A DNA stretch of 64,000 nt from Porogramme epimiltina (GCA_900155495.1 FTLJ01000399.1:1-64000), one strand, 5' to 3'; shown: positions 48,844 through 61,960, counted from the stretch's first letter. The notes: a model not told the origin generated them from the letters alone. Translations and numbers: made by a program.

Positions 48844-51045
48844 ATGTGGCTTCTGAACACTAAAACCGCCATCCTTCAACAATTCAGTCGCCCAAAGGAT
48901 GTCCCCGGGGGGTACGCCGTGCTTTCCCACGTTTGGGGAAATCCCGAGGAAGAGGACACATTCCACACAGTACAAGCCGCCGAGAGATTGTGCAATCAGT
49001 ACAATACAAACACCGGGGGCTCATCCCAAACTACCATGGAAAACCAGACAGATGTCGTGGCGAAGTTAAGGCAAACCGTAGCGATATTGGAAAGCATGGT
49101 ATCCGCTCTTACCATAAGAGTGGAACGGCTCGAATCAGGTTCCCAACTCTTGTGCTTTGCTACCGAGGCGGATGATCAGGAGCAGCCCCCGACGTCCGCA
49201 GTAACCGACGGACCTACATCCCCGCCCTCCACCAGCCCCCGCGATCTTCTCTCAGAAAAGCTCAGGAACTTCCTCATCCGTGCAGAACAGGATGGCTATG
49301 ACTGGGCATGGGCCGATACGTGCTGCATCGACAAAACGAGTAGCGCGGAGTTAACAGAAGCAATCAACTCTATGTTCCAGTACTATGCCCTCTCTGAGAT
49401 TTGCTACGTCTACCTTTTCGACGTCCCTACCGAGGATCCCATGATCATCCACGATCAGAGCATTGAACGGTCACGGTTCATCTCCAGTCAATGGCACAAA
49501 CGCGGGTGGACCCTTCAAGAACTTCTTGCACCACGGAATGTCCGCTTCATGTCACGAGACTGGACGCCGCTGGGGAATAAATACGAGCTTGCAGACGTAC
49601 TCGAGGGGGTCACTGATATTCCCGCGAGCGTTTTTAGACTGGAGGAGGACTTCACAACTATGAGCGTGGCTACGCGTATGTCCTGGGCAGCAAGCCGAAG
49701 AACGACACGAGTCGAGGACGAGGCATACTGCCTGCTCGGGATATTTGGAGTCAATATGCCGATGATTTATGGGGAGGGGAAGAATGAGTTCCATCGGCTC
49801 CAGGAGGAGATTATGAAGTCCTCTGTGGACAGCACACTTCTAGCTTGGGGGTCCTTGGATCAAATCGATGACGTCAGTCAACTCAGAAGTATAGCAAAAG
49901 GCATCCCACTACAGCCCTCCGGGGAGTACGCATTCGCAAGCTCAGCCCAGTCGTTCGAGGATTTGGGCCATGTCAAGGCCGGGTATGATGTAGATGGAAA
50001 CCAAGTGAGTACCATTGTGGTAGATTTAATGATATATGCTCAATTTGAATGGCTTCGGCGATATTATCGCGCTCGTTAGAGAATATCTGGGATACCTAGT
50101 ATTCAAGAGGCTGCTGCATTCACAGTCACGCCATTTGGTCTCCGTACCCAGCTCCCGGTGTTTGAGGTCGCAAGAAAACACCACGTAGCCTTCCTAGGCT
50201 GCTCTCAAGTATTCTCCGACGGAACCACCCAATATTTCGTACTACTCGCCCTGCGCGAGGTTGACAACGTTGTGCCCACGGTGACGGGGAAAGGAAAGCC
50301 ATCCACCTACCATTGCTCATGGTCCAATGATTTTCGCTCCATCACTACCTCTCTCGAGCTGGTTTCCAAACTGCAATGGGAGTTGAAGGATATCTATATC
50401 TCCCTACGACCTCCCTATCGCAGAGGAGTGACAGATCCCCAGACAACCATTTCGCGCTGCATGGCCGGCTCACCAGAACCCCCCTACAATTTAAAAACCA
50501 GCGCAATTACGAGATGGGAAAGGAATTACGGGCTCAAGCTAATACGAGTTTACATGCCCCAAATTCCTTGGACCGGGTCCTCTCCGATAACTCTACTCTT
50601 TCGGTCCCGATCCTGGACAGGGATGATGCTGATCCTTGGACGATGCACCCAGCCTGAGTCCAGTAGTATATCTCTGAGCAGTAGAAAACATATGTCTCGC
50701 TGCAGTGAACGGCCAGACTCGGAACAACCTCGGCGTCTTGGCTCGCACTATGCTATCGTTCATGTCCTCGACTTCCCCGTCGGTTCACAAGGGCAACCCC
50801 TTCCAGCACTCAGCCACTCCTGTGAACATGACCACCTGGACTTCGCAGAGTCTGAGTACGAAGAACGATTTATCGGTGGAATGGTCGGAGGTTGTGGGGC
50901 AGGCGTAACCGTTTTGTTTAGACGGCTGCCGTCTTTGGATGCGACGGGAGCAACACTGGGAGTCGACTTCAGGAGTGACGTAACACTTGTAAGCATTTTA
51001 CGAAACAGATTATTGTGTACTCACGCAGTGCATCTCCAGACCTGA
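48844..51045 (+). CDS. HET-domain protein 3 (intact)
   Basis: Exon 1 is 48844-50004 (387 codons). A 75-bp intron with GTGAGT donor and TTAG acceptor is followed by exon 2 at 50080-51045, giving about 708 residues. HET blocks are AVLSHVW, WADTCCIDKTSSAELTEAIN, RGWTLQELLAP and RVEDEAYCLLGIFGVNMPMI. A heptad-like segment, VVAKLRQTVAILESMVSALT, lies between blocks 1 and 2, as in the other HET genes here. The C-terminal half begins FTVTPFGLRTQLPVF and includes LKDIYISLRPPYRRGV and HSCEHDHLDFAESEYEE. A GTAAGC at 50989 and an AG at 51028 could splice out the last codons and add a short third exon (CISRPEHRKQYN) ending near 51090, so the 3' end is not certain. It lies just left of the Plavaka element. 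Confidence 0.87.
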
Positions 51046-52279
51046 GCATCGCAAACAGTATAATGCTGATACACATAGTATGCATTGATGTACATAGTGC
51101 AACCACACGCCGTACGGCGTGTTGATCCCACTGCAACCATGCGCGACAAGGGTCGCACGTATCAATACGACCACGTCAGCTTCCCCAGGACAGAGGATGA
51201 TGGATAATATGGTGGGGATGTCGATAGTCATGAGGTATGCTACACTATCGGGTGCCGACAGAAACCAGGAGCGGGTGCCTCGGGGTCAATCCCTGAGATG
51301 GATTTCACGAGTCCGTCGGATGATCTCATGATGCAAGGGGCTGTCACATGTATAGGGCTCCATAAGTGGTAACTGGTCGTATGTAGAAGGAACCAAACCT
51401 CCCGTTCCAGATTTTAATCCATCTACTCAGAGGCTTGAATCGCGGCTACATACTGCACGACACCGGTACCGAGAAAACGCGATCGCGTACACTCACGCCG
51501 ACTTGATTGCGGCGTTGGCCAAGCTTGAGTTGAGCTACCAGGGCTCTATCACAGTGCCAGCTCCTTCGGTTACCACCGCATATACGAAAGACCATAATTC
51601 CTGGACGGTAGGAGTCAAGAAGTGTTCGCATACATTGCGGTGGATGTCGATGACTCGATGTCAGGGCGGGGCCGGGAGCGCCCGAATGGCTGTTCCGGTT
51701 CTTCCCGAATGTTCCCATCCAGCCCCTGGGCTCTCCTGCGAAGTTGCCTTGTAGCACCTTGTCCTCCCTAATGAGAATCCCGTTACATCTCAGCTCCCAG
51801 TCGGTCACACCATCCACAGATATTTGTCCTCCTTACGGCCTCCAAAGTCTTCGCCATTTTGGGGGTATCTACTGGCGGTATCTGTCCTACCGACACCCAC
51901 GTTGAACGCGCTGGACCTCCAAACATATCGCCTTCGCATATTCGCGCGAACTTTTGAGGGATGGAGGAGCATGGGTCGTGTGATGGAAATGACCTCGGGC
52001 GCTCCATGTCCAGCGTCCTGGTATTCAGCTGCAGGCGATTCTATGTATGTAGCTCGACCTGCCTGCGTTTCGCCCATTTTGTTTCTCTGTCGCGCGTGAC
52101 GATGCACGCTGGCACGCGTGTACGCAACCCTCGAGTGTGAGATGGGAAGTCTATCGTCGGGAATTCGAGAGACGTTTGGCATGGGCTTTCCTTCCCTCTC
52201 GTCTCCCTATTCATGTCCGTAGTACTGTGTTGATCCTGTTCCTCGTTTAGGTCTCCCTGCGTATGCAGAAGCCCGCATC
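51046..52279. other. Spacer between HET gene 3 and the Plavaka element
   Basis: Two adjoining minus-strand frames (52182-51805 and 51817-51446) read coding-like but match no family I know. Nothing else is visible. Confidence 0.35.
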
Positions 52280-52308
52280 CATCAGTAAAGTCGCGCATGC
52301 CTTAGCGC
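52280..52308 (+). repeat. Left terminal inverted repeat of the Plavaka element
   Basis: This 29-base TIR differs from the reverse complement of 61951-61979 at only four positions. It lies 75 bases beyond the transposase stop codon. Confidence 0.75.
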
Positions 52309-52382
52309 CTTAATCAACTTACACCGAGACTTAAGTTCATAAGCCCAGTAAGTCCGTAAGATCACCGCATATATTAAGTAGG

Positions 52383-55300
52383 CTACACTACAGTTTCGTG
52401 AGCATGATAGTCTATGTATTTGTTAAGGTAGTATGCCCGAAACGCGTCCAATGAAGATGAGAAGGGGAACCCAATAGGTAATCGTGTTGTACCGAAAACT
52501 GGAAGAAGGTGGCAGGCTCGTATTATACTTGCTACGTTGATAACCCCTACTACACGGCGACCGTTCTGCATCTCGGGTACTACTCGCCACATCCCAGTTG
52601 CTGGATCAGGCTCATCATCGTCAATGGTAAACCACTCTACATATGCACAGGAGTGTGGAACAACTTCGTCGGCAAGCTTAAACTTGAAGAGAAGACGTAC
52701 GCGGGCAGCCATCATACCACCTCTCATCCCTTCAGCGTCTGGATTGACGCTGACGAGGACTGTGTCATAGCGTGGGTATGAGCCGTACCAGAGAGGATTG
52801 CACCGAATAGCCTCGCAGTGCATCCCCCCTGACCCAGATGCCTCGCTAGGAGCGTAGAAGGTTGCATGGGCGACGTGGTAGACGCTGATATGTATGTGAT
52901 CGGGGACGTGTGGACACTCGGCGAGGGGCATAGCATCTCCAGGCTCGAGGTCTGGGTAGTAATGGTCATGTAGGTAGCGCCGTATAGACTCCTTGAAGCG
53001 CATCCCTAGACCCCCAAGGGCCTCGGAGATGGCTGGTAGTCGTCGAGTGTATGCTGTGACGAAGCATGTTAGCTTGACTCGACAGCAGTAATACGGAGTA
53101 AAGAGCCTGCCTGGACGTGAACCAAGGTCAACGGAACTGTCTGCCCTCTGTCCACCGACTGCCGCCGCATCAGCTTCATCGCGGAAACGTGCGTCAAAGT
53201 TGTCTTGAGTAGAGTCGACGTCTAGATGCATTGCAAGCATGGATTGAGTGAGAACGTCGTTACGAAGCATCCCACGAGCACCAAATTCAGCACGGGCTGC
53301 TGCTATCTGGCTCAGGCGGGAGTTCGACTTGATGATCTGTTCAATGGGGTGATAGCCATTTGAAGCGCGCCATGGGCGCTTGACAGCGGCGATGTGCTTC
53401 GACTCGGTGATTGATGAGCATAGGCCGTTGGGGGCTCCGAAGAGCTTGATAGACTTGATGTAGTGGATGAGTGAATGCTGGCGTGGGAGTGAGAACCCGT
53501 CAGGACGGACTCCGATCTCCTCAAAGATGGTACGAAGGGCATGAAAACGGTCTAGGGTAGCTTGCATTTGATCGAGTGTCCCCGTGTCGTGCCTAGCGCG
53601 TCGTGCGAGGTAACAGAAGTCGAGGAATGAAGAAATGCATTCGACTACTCGAGGAGGGACATAGCCCTCGATTGCAGAGAGGTATACCTAATATCATATG
53701 AATATATGGTCGGAGACTTCAGGGAGAACAAGACGAACCTTCATCAACGCCTTAGAGTCGTTCCCAGTCCACTGGGAGAAGTTACGCCCATCAGGAAATC
53801 TCCGGAGGCCTGGGAACGCAGGAGCAGCAGCAATTCTGCAACGTGAGGGTCAGATATGCAGCAAATAGACAATGTCCCCCGACTACGCACCTCCGATCAA
53901 TGTCGGCCATGACTCGTTTGAACTCGGCCTCAGTGTCTGTGGTGAGGCGAACGTACTGCTCCACCCAGTCGACGAGATGGTCCTTGAATGTCCCCTTTAT
54001 CAGTTGATGCAGAATATCAGGTGACAGCAGCTCGTGGATGTCCGCGCGAGGGAAATGATGTGTGAATGGCTGTCGGGAGAAGCATTGGCTATCGGATATG
54101 ATGAGAGCATAGATTATGACTTACAGTGACGTCCTTTGCAACTCCGAAAACATCCCAAAGAGTTGCCCCATCAAAGTGTCTTAATAGACACTCCGTATGC
54201 TCCCGGAATCGTGGTGGTGGTGTGCCTTCTTCGTCAAGCTGACCAGATGGTGCACGACATCTACAAGATATACATCAGAAGGCTGATTGAGGTGCAGCAC
54301 TGTAGACTCACTTTGGACACCAGCCTTGAACGATCCCACTGACGTACACTTGCTCAGGGTAGTCGGCGATGAACGGACCAATCTCGAAGATTGCGCGGCG
54401 GTAATAGCCATCGGGACAAAGAAGAACACAAGGCTGCGTCATCCAAGGTTTCAAAGGTGCGAGGATGTGTGCAATGGCAGCATGGTAGAGTTGCTTCTTG
54501 AAGACGCGGAATTCATCGGTGTCGGCGTATTCACGAGATGCTAGAGCCTTGTTAAGCTTGCGCAGTTATCGAAAAACGGAACATGTATACTCACTTTTAG
54601 GAATAGGAAGAAAGGCTAGGACAGCGACACCTTGTCCGTGAGCTCGCCGCATATTATTCTTGAGGTTTCCTGGCGACGCGTAGAGTGGATGATACTCTTG
54701 GTTACCGGTGGCGACCGAAACTGTTGTCTTGTCCGCACCCGTGACTAGTGTATAAAGCATAGATCCGCGGGTTTCTGGGTGAGCTTGAACGATCTTATCC
54801 TATAATATTACTCAGTTAAGTCGCTGGATAAAGCGGAGATAATAGGAACACTCACTGCTTGCTTCCACGCAAAGCGTCCAGACATCAAGTCCTCGAACAC
54901 CCGAACATCATCACCGACATGCTCTTCGTAAGGGATGTAGTCCCATGATCCTTTGAATTCGGGGTTGGCAGCGAAATGACGGAGTAGGTCCAAAGAGTTG
55001 AGATAATGAAGATCGTACTGGGCATGCATCCATGGAGGATCCGCTGGACCAACGGGCCCATTGTACCGTATGGCAATCCTGCTCCACTCGAGATTCCCAT
55101 AGTTGGCAGAATCAATGACGTCGTACATCTCCTTGGAGTCCTTGAAGAAACCGTTCGAAGTTTCCACACCATCTGTTTGAAGGGTACGTTTTGCAGATAA
55201 GATGCGGAGGAGCTGGTCGATGTCGCCGGCGGAGGTGTTCGTCTTCTCAAAGAGGAGCTCACAAAACTCAAAACTTGGTCGATCTTCCCAGGGTGACCAA

Positions 55301-55564
55301 TCTTCGAGCTCCTCGCGCTGAGGAGGAGGAGCATCTGGCGGAAGGAAGTTGCCGTCTTGATCACAGGGGAGAGCTGCAAGACATTAATGACACTACATGA
55401 TGATAGGACTGAGAGAGCATACCATTGAGATCCGGATGGTACGTGAATGTGCTTCGCTGGCTTGGTGGTGGCTTTGGGAACCGGTGGGCATGCCGATAAT
55501 GAGTGCGTAGTGCTCGCACAGTTGGAAATGTTCGGGATGGGCATATGCCACAAGAGCCAGCCAT
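52383..55564 (-). CDS. Plavaka transposase
   Basis: Transposase that should act on the surrounding TIRs. ATG 55564 opens a C2H2-like finger ([20 protein letters not shown] followed by AH). The next exon has [20 protein letters not shown] and [20 protein letters not shown]. Then come [20 protein letters not shown] with [20 protein letters not shown], the core typical of Plavaka. A CPKC knuckle is restored by splicing an intron with GTGAGT and TAG. The last exon carries [16 protein letters not shown] sequence ([15 protein letters not shown]) and [20 protein letters not shown], a family hallmark. The introns are short GT-AG ones, and the reading frames join without stops, so the gene may be active. 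The exact boundaries of about eight exons need transcript data. The 5' flank is shared, head to head, with the synthetase fragment. Confidence 0.85.
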
Positions 55565-56240
55565 TGAGAGTCACAGAAACAATGTTTATTAGGTGGTAGG
55601 GGAGAGACGTGTGGAAGGGCTGGGTGCGAGGTGCAGGTGAGGTCTGACTCGCGTTCAAGACGATAAGTCCAAAGGGCGGTGAGCCTTCGCCGCGCTCGCG
55701 CTCGCGGGCGGGCACGGGCGTCAAACATAATCTAGGCGAGCGCACCTTCGCATCGTCTTTTGCTCTCCCTCTCCACTGATGTTTCCTCCCCTTTGCACGG
55801 GCTCACTTCCACCGCAGCCGCTTCTCCCATCTAGTACCAGCACCGCGATGGCCAGCGGCACGCGCGCACCCGTCATTCCCCCTCACACCCGCCCGCCGGG
55901 GTGGTACGCAACAAGTGAAGGGCTGTCGGTACCGAGCGAGCAGGGAGGGAAGGTCCTGGAATGGAGGCATGCGGCCGGGACGTCTCGAGAGCTGCGAGAA
56001 GCTAATCACCAATCACGGACAAGGTATGAGCGCTGTTGCAGAATTCGTGTCTCCGAGATTGACATGCGCCCTATAGTTGCGCGTTATTGCAGCACCAACG
56101 GACACTCTCCCCTTCCAGTACGTATTACTCCCCGCTCTGTTGTTTTCATTCGTTCTGTGGCCCTTGTCCCCTCTTTTGTCATTACTCCCTCCGCTGGCAT
56201 TCATGCGCTTGTCAGTACCTATGACTCATGTTTTCCACAG

Positions 56241-57189
56241 TCTCCCGCAGCACAATCAATCTTCCGTATTCAAGCTGGGGTGTGCGATCTCTTCCGTTCC
56301 TTCCTCACGGAAAGACGTTTCACCGAAATCCACTCTCCCAAGCTACAAGGGTCCTCGACCGAGCCTGGCGCTGCTGTCTTCAAGGTCGACTATTTCCACC
56401 GTCCCGCGTATCTCGCACAAAGCCCGCAACTCACGAAGCAGATGTGCATCGCTGCCGACATGGAACGCGTCTTCGAGATTGGCCCCGTCTTCCGCATCGA
56501 GAACTCGAACACACATAGACATCTCACCGAGTTCACCGGTCTCGACCTCGAGATGGCGATAGACAGCCATTACCACGTGTTGGAACTCCTAGACGACCGG
56601 CTGAAGTTTGTTTTCAAGGGTCTGTTGGAGCGGTTCAGGGTAGAGGTGAGTTACTCTTACATCCGTTTATGCCGCTTGAACCCTGAGCAGCGTGTTTCAG
56701 ATGGACCCCGTCAAGCAGTACTACCCCCACGATGATGTCGTCATTCTCGATGAGACTCTTCGCCTGAAGTTCTCCGAGGGGATCCGCATGTTGAACGAGT
56801 CCGGATGGACAGAAGAGGACGGGCGCGCGTTGACAGAGACTGAAGTCCTCAGCACCCGTGCAGAGCAGAGGCTCGGTCAGCTTGTGAAGGAGAAGTGCGG
56901 CGTAGATTTCTACATCCTGGACAAGTTCCCGTCGGAAGTGCGACCGTTCTACACCATGCCCGATCCTCAGGATAGCGTAAGTCCTCCTCCGGTGTATGAT
57001 GAGCATCATGCTGATGACGCTCGTAGAAACTGTCCAACTCTTCCGACTTCTTCCTGAGGGGAGAGGAGATCTTGTCCGGCAGTCAGCACATCCACGACGC
57101 GCCTCTCCTGGAAGAGCGCATGAGGGAATTCGGCATTGAGCCAGAATCAATGAAGGACTACGTCGACGGGTTTAGATGGGGTTCGGAGG
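56241..57189 (+). pseudogene. Captured aspartyl-tRNA synthetase catalytic fragment
   Basis: Three in-phase exons (56241-56646, 56701-56976, 57027-57189) encode the middle of the class II catalytic domain of cytosolic aspartyl-tRNA synthetase. They contain AAQSIFRIQAGVCDLF, FTEIHSPKLQGSSTEPGAAV, YLAQSPQLTKQMCIAADMER, motif 2 FRIENSNTHRHLTEFTGLDL, FYILDKFPSEVRPFYTMPD, DFFLRGEEILSGSQHIHDAP and DYVDGFRWG. Missing are the N-terminal tRNA-anticodon OB domain and everything after FRWG, including motif 3 (GGGIGLER), which binds ATP; aminoacylation is therefore not expected. The frame is free of stops and the introns are kept, so capture was by DNA. The open frame extends upstream to 55779 through unrelated sequence, which could provide a chimeric start. 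It sits inside the Plavaka element, divergent from the transposase. Confidence 0.85.
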
Positions 57190-58774
57190 GTGCGTACCTT
57201 GCAACCCTCTCTTATCGCGCGGTCCCGTGAACCTTCATTACCAGATCCTTGCTGCCGTACATTTGGTGGGAAGGCGCGTGGACAGACATGGGAGTTCTGG
57301 GGCCGCGTGGCCCTCAGGCTGACGAAATGAGCTCATAGCTCGACCTGCGGGCGCCGTTTCTGCGGCCGGGGAGACGCAGAACGGAAACGCACAGAAGATG
57401 CAGGGGGCGAAGAAGACAGACGTACAGTTCTCCCGTCGGCCAACTCGCAGAAACTCCCAGAAGCTCGTGCTGCTGCACGCACACATCCCTCAACCCGGTT
57501 CTCGTGCCAGCTCACCCAGATTCCGTGCACAAGCCTGCACCGCCAAGACGGACGCACCTCAACCGCGCCACCTTGTCACCTGCAACGGCCTCCCCGCATG
57601 CTTCTCTCTCCCTCCTCCCCCACCACTGTCTCCCGTGGCGCCAGCGGACGCGTCTTCTGGGGGTGCACGGCCGTCTGGCCGCCGAGCGAGTCCTCAACGC
57701 TCTTCACCTTGGACGAGCGGCGTCGACGAGCGTGTGCGCCTTTGCGCTGCACATCTCGTCGGCGTGCGAATGTAAGGAGTCATGTAGGATTAGCACAGAC
57801 GCAGTCATCACAACGTACATAGGGGCGAGCGGATTAATTAACTATAGTTCTGATAGTTTGGACTCCTCTATTAGCTCAGTTGTGAATCACATCGATGACT
57901 GTAGCTCAATAGGTCTAGGCTATGAAGTGCGACGGAACGCTACATCGCACATGCTTTCAATGCAATGCTAGACAGGCCGAGGATGCCACGAACGCCTCAG
58001 TCTCTAGTAGTGCCTGCTCTCCCGGATCTTACTCCTTGCGGCTTGCCATGTATAAGCGTGCGATACAACAGCTCTCCGAGGTTTCTGCCAACGTCCAGTG
58101 CACTTTCGCTCACTTACGAAGTGGTGGTACTACTTCTCGCCCCGCAAGCATCACAGCAGAAGGGCCCACGCGGCGGTGCTGCATCTTCCACATTCAACGG
58201 GAAGCGCGACACTCGTAAATCCGAAGAAAAGACTCCCATTTTAGCAGAGCTACGGCGAGTGCTCTCCCCGGAGGCGTGTGGATGGCTGGAGACCAGCATG
58301 CTGATAAGTGGCATGACGGCGAAGGGGAAGAGAGATGAAGCATCCACGGAGGCAAGGCCAGCCGGGCACGCTCTCAGCTAATCCCTCGAGAAGGCTGCCT
58401 TCGAATCGTCAGCATCTCCAGAAAGCGAGGGTAGCATGCTGAGCTGCCCGGGCGTTGCTATAGTTGGCGTAAGCCATTCGACAGCCTGAAGGCTGAGAGA
58501 AGATGATGACGGCGTCACGGAGAATGGATTGCATGGCGGCCTTGTAGTATGTGAGGTCGGAGGAAGCAAGGCAGAAGAAGTTGAGTGTACAATGACTGTA
58601 ATGTTATGAAAGCTTAGAATGTCTCAAAGACGAAGACGATAAGTCCCAAAGGTCTCAGCGGGCGGGCAGGCGGGCGGGCGGCAAATATTAGCCCAGCCTG
58701 CCACGCAATCGCGCCGTTGCCTTCAAGCTACTCTCCCTCTCTGAAACACCACCTCACATCCCCCTTCTGCTTAC
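57190..58774. other. Interior spacer of the Plavaka element
   Basis: No family is recognised. The frame at 57965-58381 ends in a basic, coding-like run (FNGKRDTRKSEEKTPILAEL) and could be another captured fragment. At 58637-58652 a short string resembles the transposase upstream region. Confidence 0.35.
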
Positions 58775-61706
58775 ATGCCTCCCAGGCTTCCGCACCGTCC
58801 GCGAAAGAGGACTGGGTCACAAGCTGCCGACGGCATAGATGGGAACCCTGCCCAGCCTCCCGAGCAGCCCGCCGCAAAACGACGGGTATCTGCACGGATT
58901 GCAGCTGCTCAGAGAGAAGATCCTGTGGTTGTGGGTGTTTTACACATTCAGTTCTCTGGTAATACACCAGTTCTTATGACTCACTGATGTAATAGGTGCT
59001 CGAGACCGACGAGACACATCCAGAGGACCAAGTATCCATTGAACATGCCAACGCTGCTGCACACTCCAACATTGGCAATGATAGCCAAGGTCGCCAGGTT
59101 AGTACATGTGGACAGAGGCAATATGGCAAGATTAGCTCACTAGTATGCATCTCTGGCAGGGAGGAAAGACAATGGAGGTAGATCTGGATGTGGGGGATGG
59201 TGCTAGTGACAGTGAGCAGCCTACTACGGTGAGTAGTCAGTACCAAACGTGCATCCTATGCCCTATGACCTCACATTATGATCACTACACTTCAGCGTCG
59301 CCGTACTAGACCTGCCAACCAAGGTCGTCGCCCTGGGAAAGAGCCCGGTCTGCATTGGGAAGAGGCACGGGCGGAGAAGGCAGAGCATGAGGTGCAGGTG
59401 GCCCAAAAGCGGGCCAAGGCTGCGGAGAGGAAGGCCTCGAAGATGAGGCAGCAGAGGCTTGAAGACGAAGGGTGCAAAGAACTGGCACGGCTGGAAGACT
59501 TACAACTACAAGCCGACCAAGCAGAGGACGAGTACCTGGTACGTGGTCGAGCTGCGGCGTCAGTCGGCAATTGTCCAAGTGTCGAAGCCGCCGGATCCGG
59601 CGCCGAAGCACACGGTGCTTCGAAACCTGCTGGAAAGGAAGTCAACACCCACGACCACGGCCACACGAGCTCCACCGACAGCTTCATCGATAGCGACTTT
59701 GAGCTTTCCGATAGGGATGACACAACGGTGTCCAAGGCCACGGTATGTCCTTGTCGTGTCTTATTTATTCTATTACAACATACCGGTAACTAATCTTTCT
59801 GGTTGCAGCTTACAGCTCGTGAGAAGAAGGACAAGCGTGCTGCGGCAATTCTGGGCAAAGTTTCGGCATCCCGGACCACAACCAGCAATACTCATGGAGG
59901 CAGCCGGAAGGGGAAGGGTGCATTGGTAGCGTCATCGGACTCACAGTAAGCACGATCCCTGCTACGATTATGTTACTCTATTCATGGTACCCAATAAGTC
60001 GAGGTCGGACGGTTGCGCGCAGTAGTAAGAAGGCTGCTGTGAGCGCATTCAATGATGAGTGGGTCGCACAGTATTCGAATCAATCCCCAATGTCCCGCTC
60101 CGTGTCTCGCACCCTGCCTACCCACATTCCATCACACACCACACCGTCTTCGCCATCTCCTGCTGCCACCTCGTCTACCAACAACCAGTGGGAAGCGGCG
60201 ATTCTCTCCCGTATCCAAGGCCCTCCTTCCGCTCTACCTCCAAGAGACTCCAACGCCGCGTCCAGCAGCTCTTCTCGCATTGCTGAGGAGGACATCCATG
60301 GCCTCACGGACGCTGATGTTACGGTGTCCAAGGCAGCAGCCCAAAATTGGGCCCCTTCACTTCATACGAGCTCGGTACGTTGTGCCTCCTTATACCGAAT
60401 TGACATATGGTACTGAGGCGATTTTGTCTAGCTTATCAGCTTTCATGATTTGGACGATATGAAGCGACCCATCATGCCAGGTGTCACCGATCCCACAGCA
60501 AGTCCGTCCATGTCGTCGGATGTGAGAAATCTTAGCTCACTCGGTCGATGACTGCTAACCTCTCTCGCGTATTATAGGTCTCGTTCTTCAAGAGCAAGCC
60601 TGTTAAGTCGACGCAGAAACGCAAGAGTAGGCAGGAAGCAGCCGAAGATCCAAAATCGCAGTCCGTCGACAATCTCCCCAGCTGGGTCAAGCCCTCTGGG
60701 AGCGTCATCATCGCATCGATCATCGACTGGTACGGATGCGAAAACAACCCCTTCAACATGGAAGAGCGGCGTGAGGATGACGCCTCGCGATTCGACAACC
60801 TCCTCACCACGCTCGTTAATCGGCTGTGCCCAAACCATCCATCCGATTGGAAGGCTGAGCCATCTGACCTGTCATATCGTATCGTGAGTGTTGTTTTGAC
60901 TCCGCGCGGATGCTCTTCACCCTCTACTATTATACGGTTCTATATCCCTCGCTGATATTCCTTTACCAGATCCGCCAGGCTGTGTACAACTGGCGGCGCA
61001 ACTTCTTCAACAAGGCTTTGGCTATAGTAAAGGCTAAGGCTGACGCAATCCGCCAAAGCAACAGGCACAATGCGACGCAGACGATCGCCGCATGGGCCAA
61101 TGCGGCGCTTGAGGAAGGTGGAGAGGGTCATTGGGAGAACCCAGTGTCGCATGACGTACGTTCTATTCTGGCCTCTCAAGCATCATACGTCATCACTGAC
61201 AGTGTAGCTCCAGAACGACACTGCTTCTGGAGCATTGTCGTCAGTGTATGTCCTCAAAACGTTTGCCGTTCACTTTCGCAAGATCGAGGGATCGATCTTT
61301 CAGACCAGGTGGCCAGTTGGCGCGCTCACGTTAACGTGTGTGGCGGTATGTTCTATTCAGTTTGAGAGTGGCTGCAAGGCGGTTAACGTGTATCTCCTCT
61401 CCGATTTAGGTCGAGGTTGCGTTCAAGTATCACATTACTGGTACATGTGTAGCACCGCCCGAGTTCCAGAAGCTCGACTACGACTCCGTGGCTGAGCTCA
61501 TGGACACGTGGAGGAACGACTCCGTGCAGGATAAGATGGATAAACCCCACCGCTTTAAGCGGTTGATCGAGCAGGCGAAGGCGTACAATGCGCCGGGAAA
61601 AGCCCACGCGAAGGGTGACGCATTACTGGGTCAGCCGCACACCCCCCCACGACGTCGTAGAGTAGTCGATCCCGCTAGCTCTCCGGTGCGCGCGGAGGGC
61701 CTGTAA
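58775..61706 (+). CDS. Plavaka cargo gene, DUF6532-like protein (tentative)
   Basis: A gene of about eleven exons from ATG 58775 to TAA 61704-61706. The N-terminus is basic and Pro-rich (MPPRLPHRPRKRTGSQAADG). A long Lys/Glu/Ala coiled-coil follows (EKAEHEVQVAQKRAKAAERK), then an acidic stretch FIDSDFELSDRDDTTVSKAT and a Ser/Pro-rich linker. The C-terminal half is better ordered: WVKPSGSVIIASIIDWYGCE, IRQAVYNWRRNFFNKALAIV, FQTRWPVGALTLTCVAVEVA and EFQKLDYDSVAELMDTW. The last two resemble the end of basidiomycete proteins annotated DUF6532, often found near transposons, but I cannot confirm the family. It lies 245 bp inside the right TIR cluster. It may be a second transposition protein or a DNA-binding cargo protein. 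Confidence 0.6.
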
Positions 61707-61784
61707 CACATAGCTAATAATGTATGGTCTAGAATGATACCAGTGCTTCCAGTGAAACGTCTCGGGCCTGATCCAATACACGAC

Positions 61785-61960
61785 GACGTCTTAAGGCTGA
61801 GCATCTTAGAACTTAGGGACTGAACTTAACGAACTTAAGAGCCCAACTTACGGGAAAAAGTCTGCATCTTAAGGATCTGAGCTTATCTCTACTTAAAGCG
61901 TCTTAGGGCCATCTTAAGCGACTTAGATGTCTTAAACGCCCTTTTAAGACGCGTTAAGGC
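61785..61960. repeat. Sub-terminal cttaag-type repeat cluster
   Basis: More than a dozen short motifs of the cttaag/cttag/ttaag type occur in both orientations within about 175 bp next to the right TIR. Similar motifs occur at 52301-52380 beside the left TIR. In related elements such clusters bind transposase. Confidence 0.65.

Noticed and set aside
57398..57775. 125-codon frame downstream of the synthetase fragment as a continuation supplying motif 3
   Set aside because: No Gly-Gly-Gly-Ile-Gly-Leu-Glu-Arg-like string occurs in any frame between 57190 and 58770.
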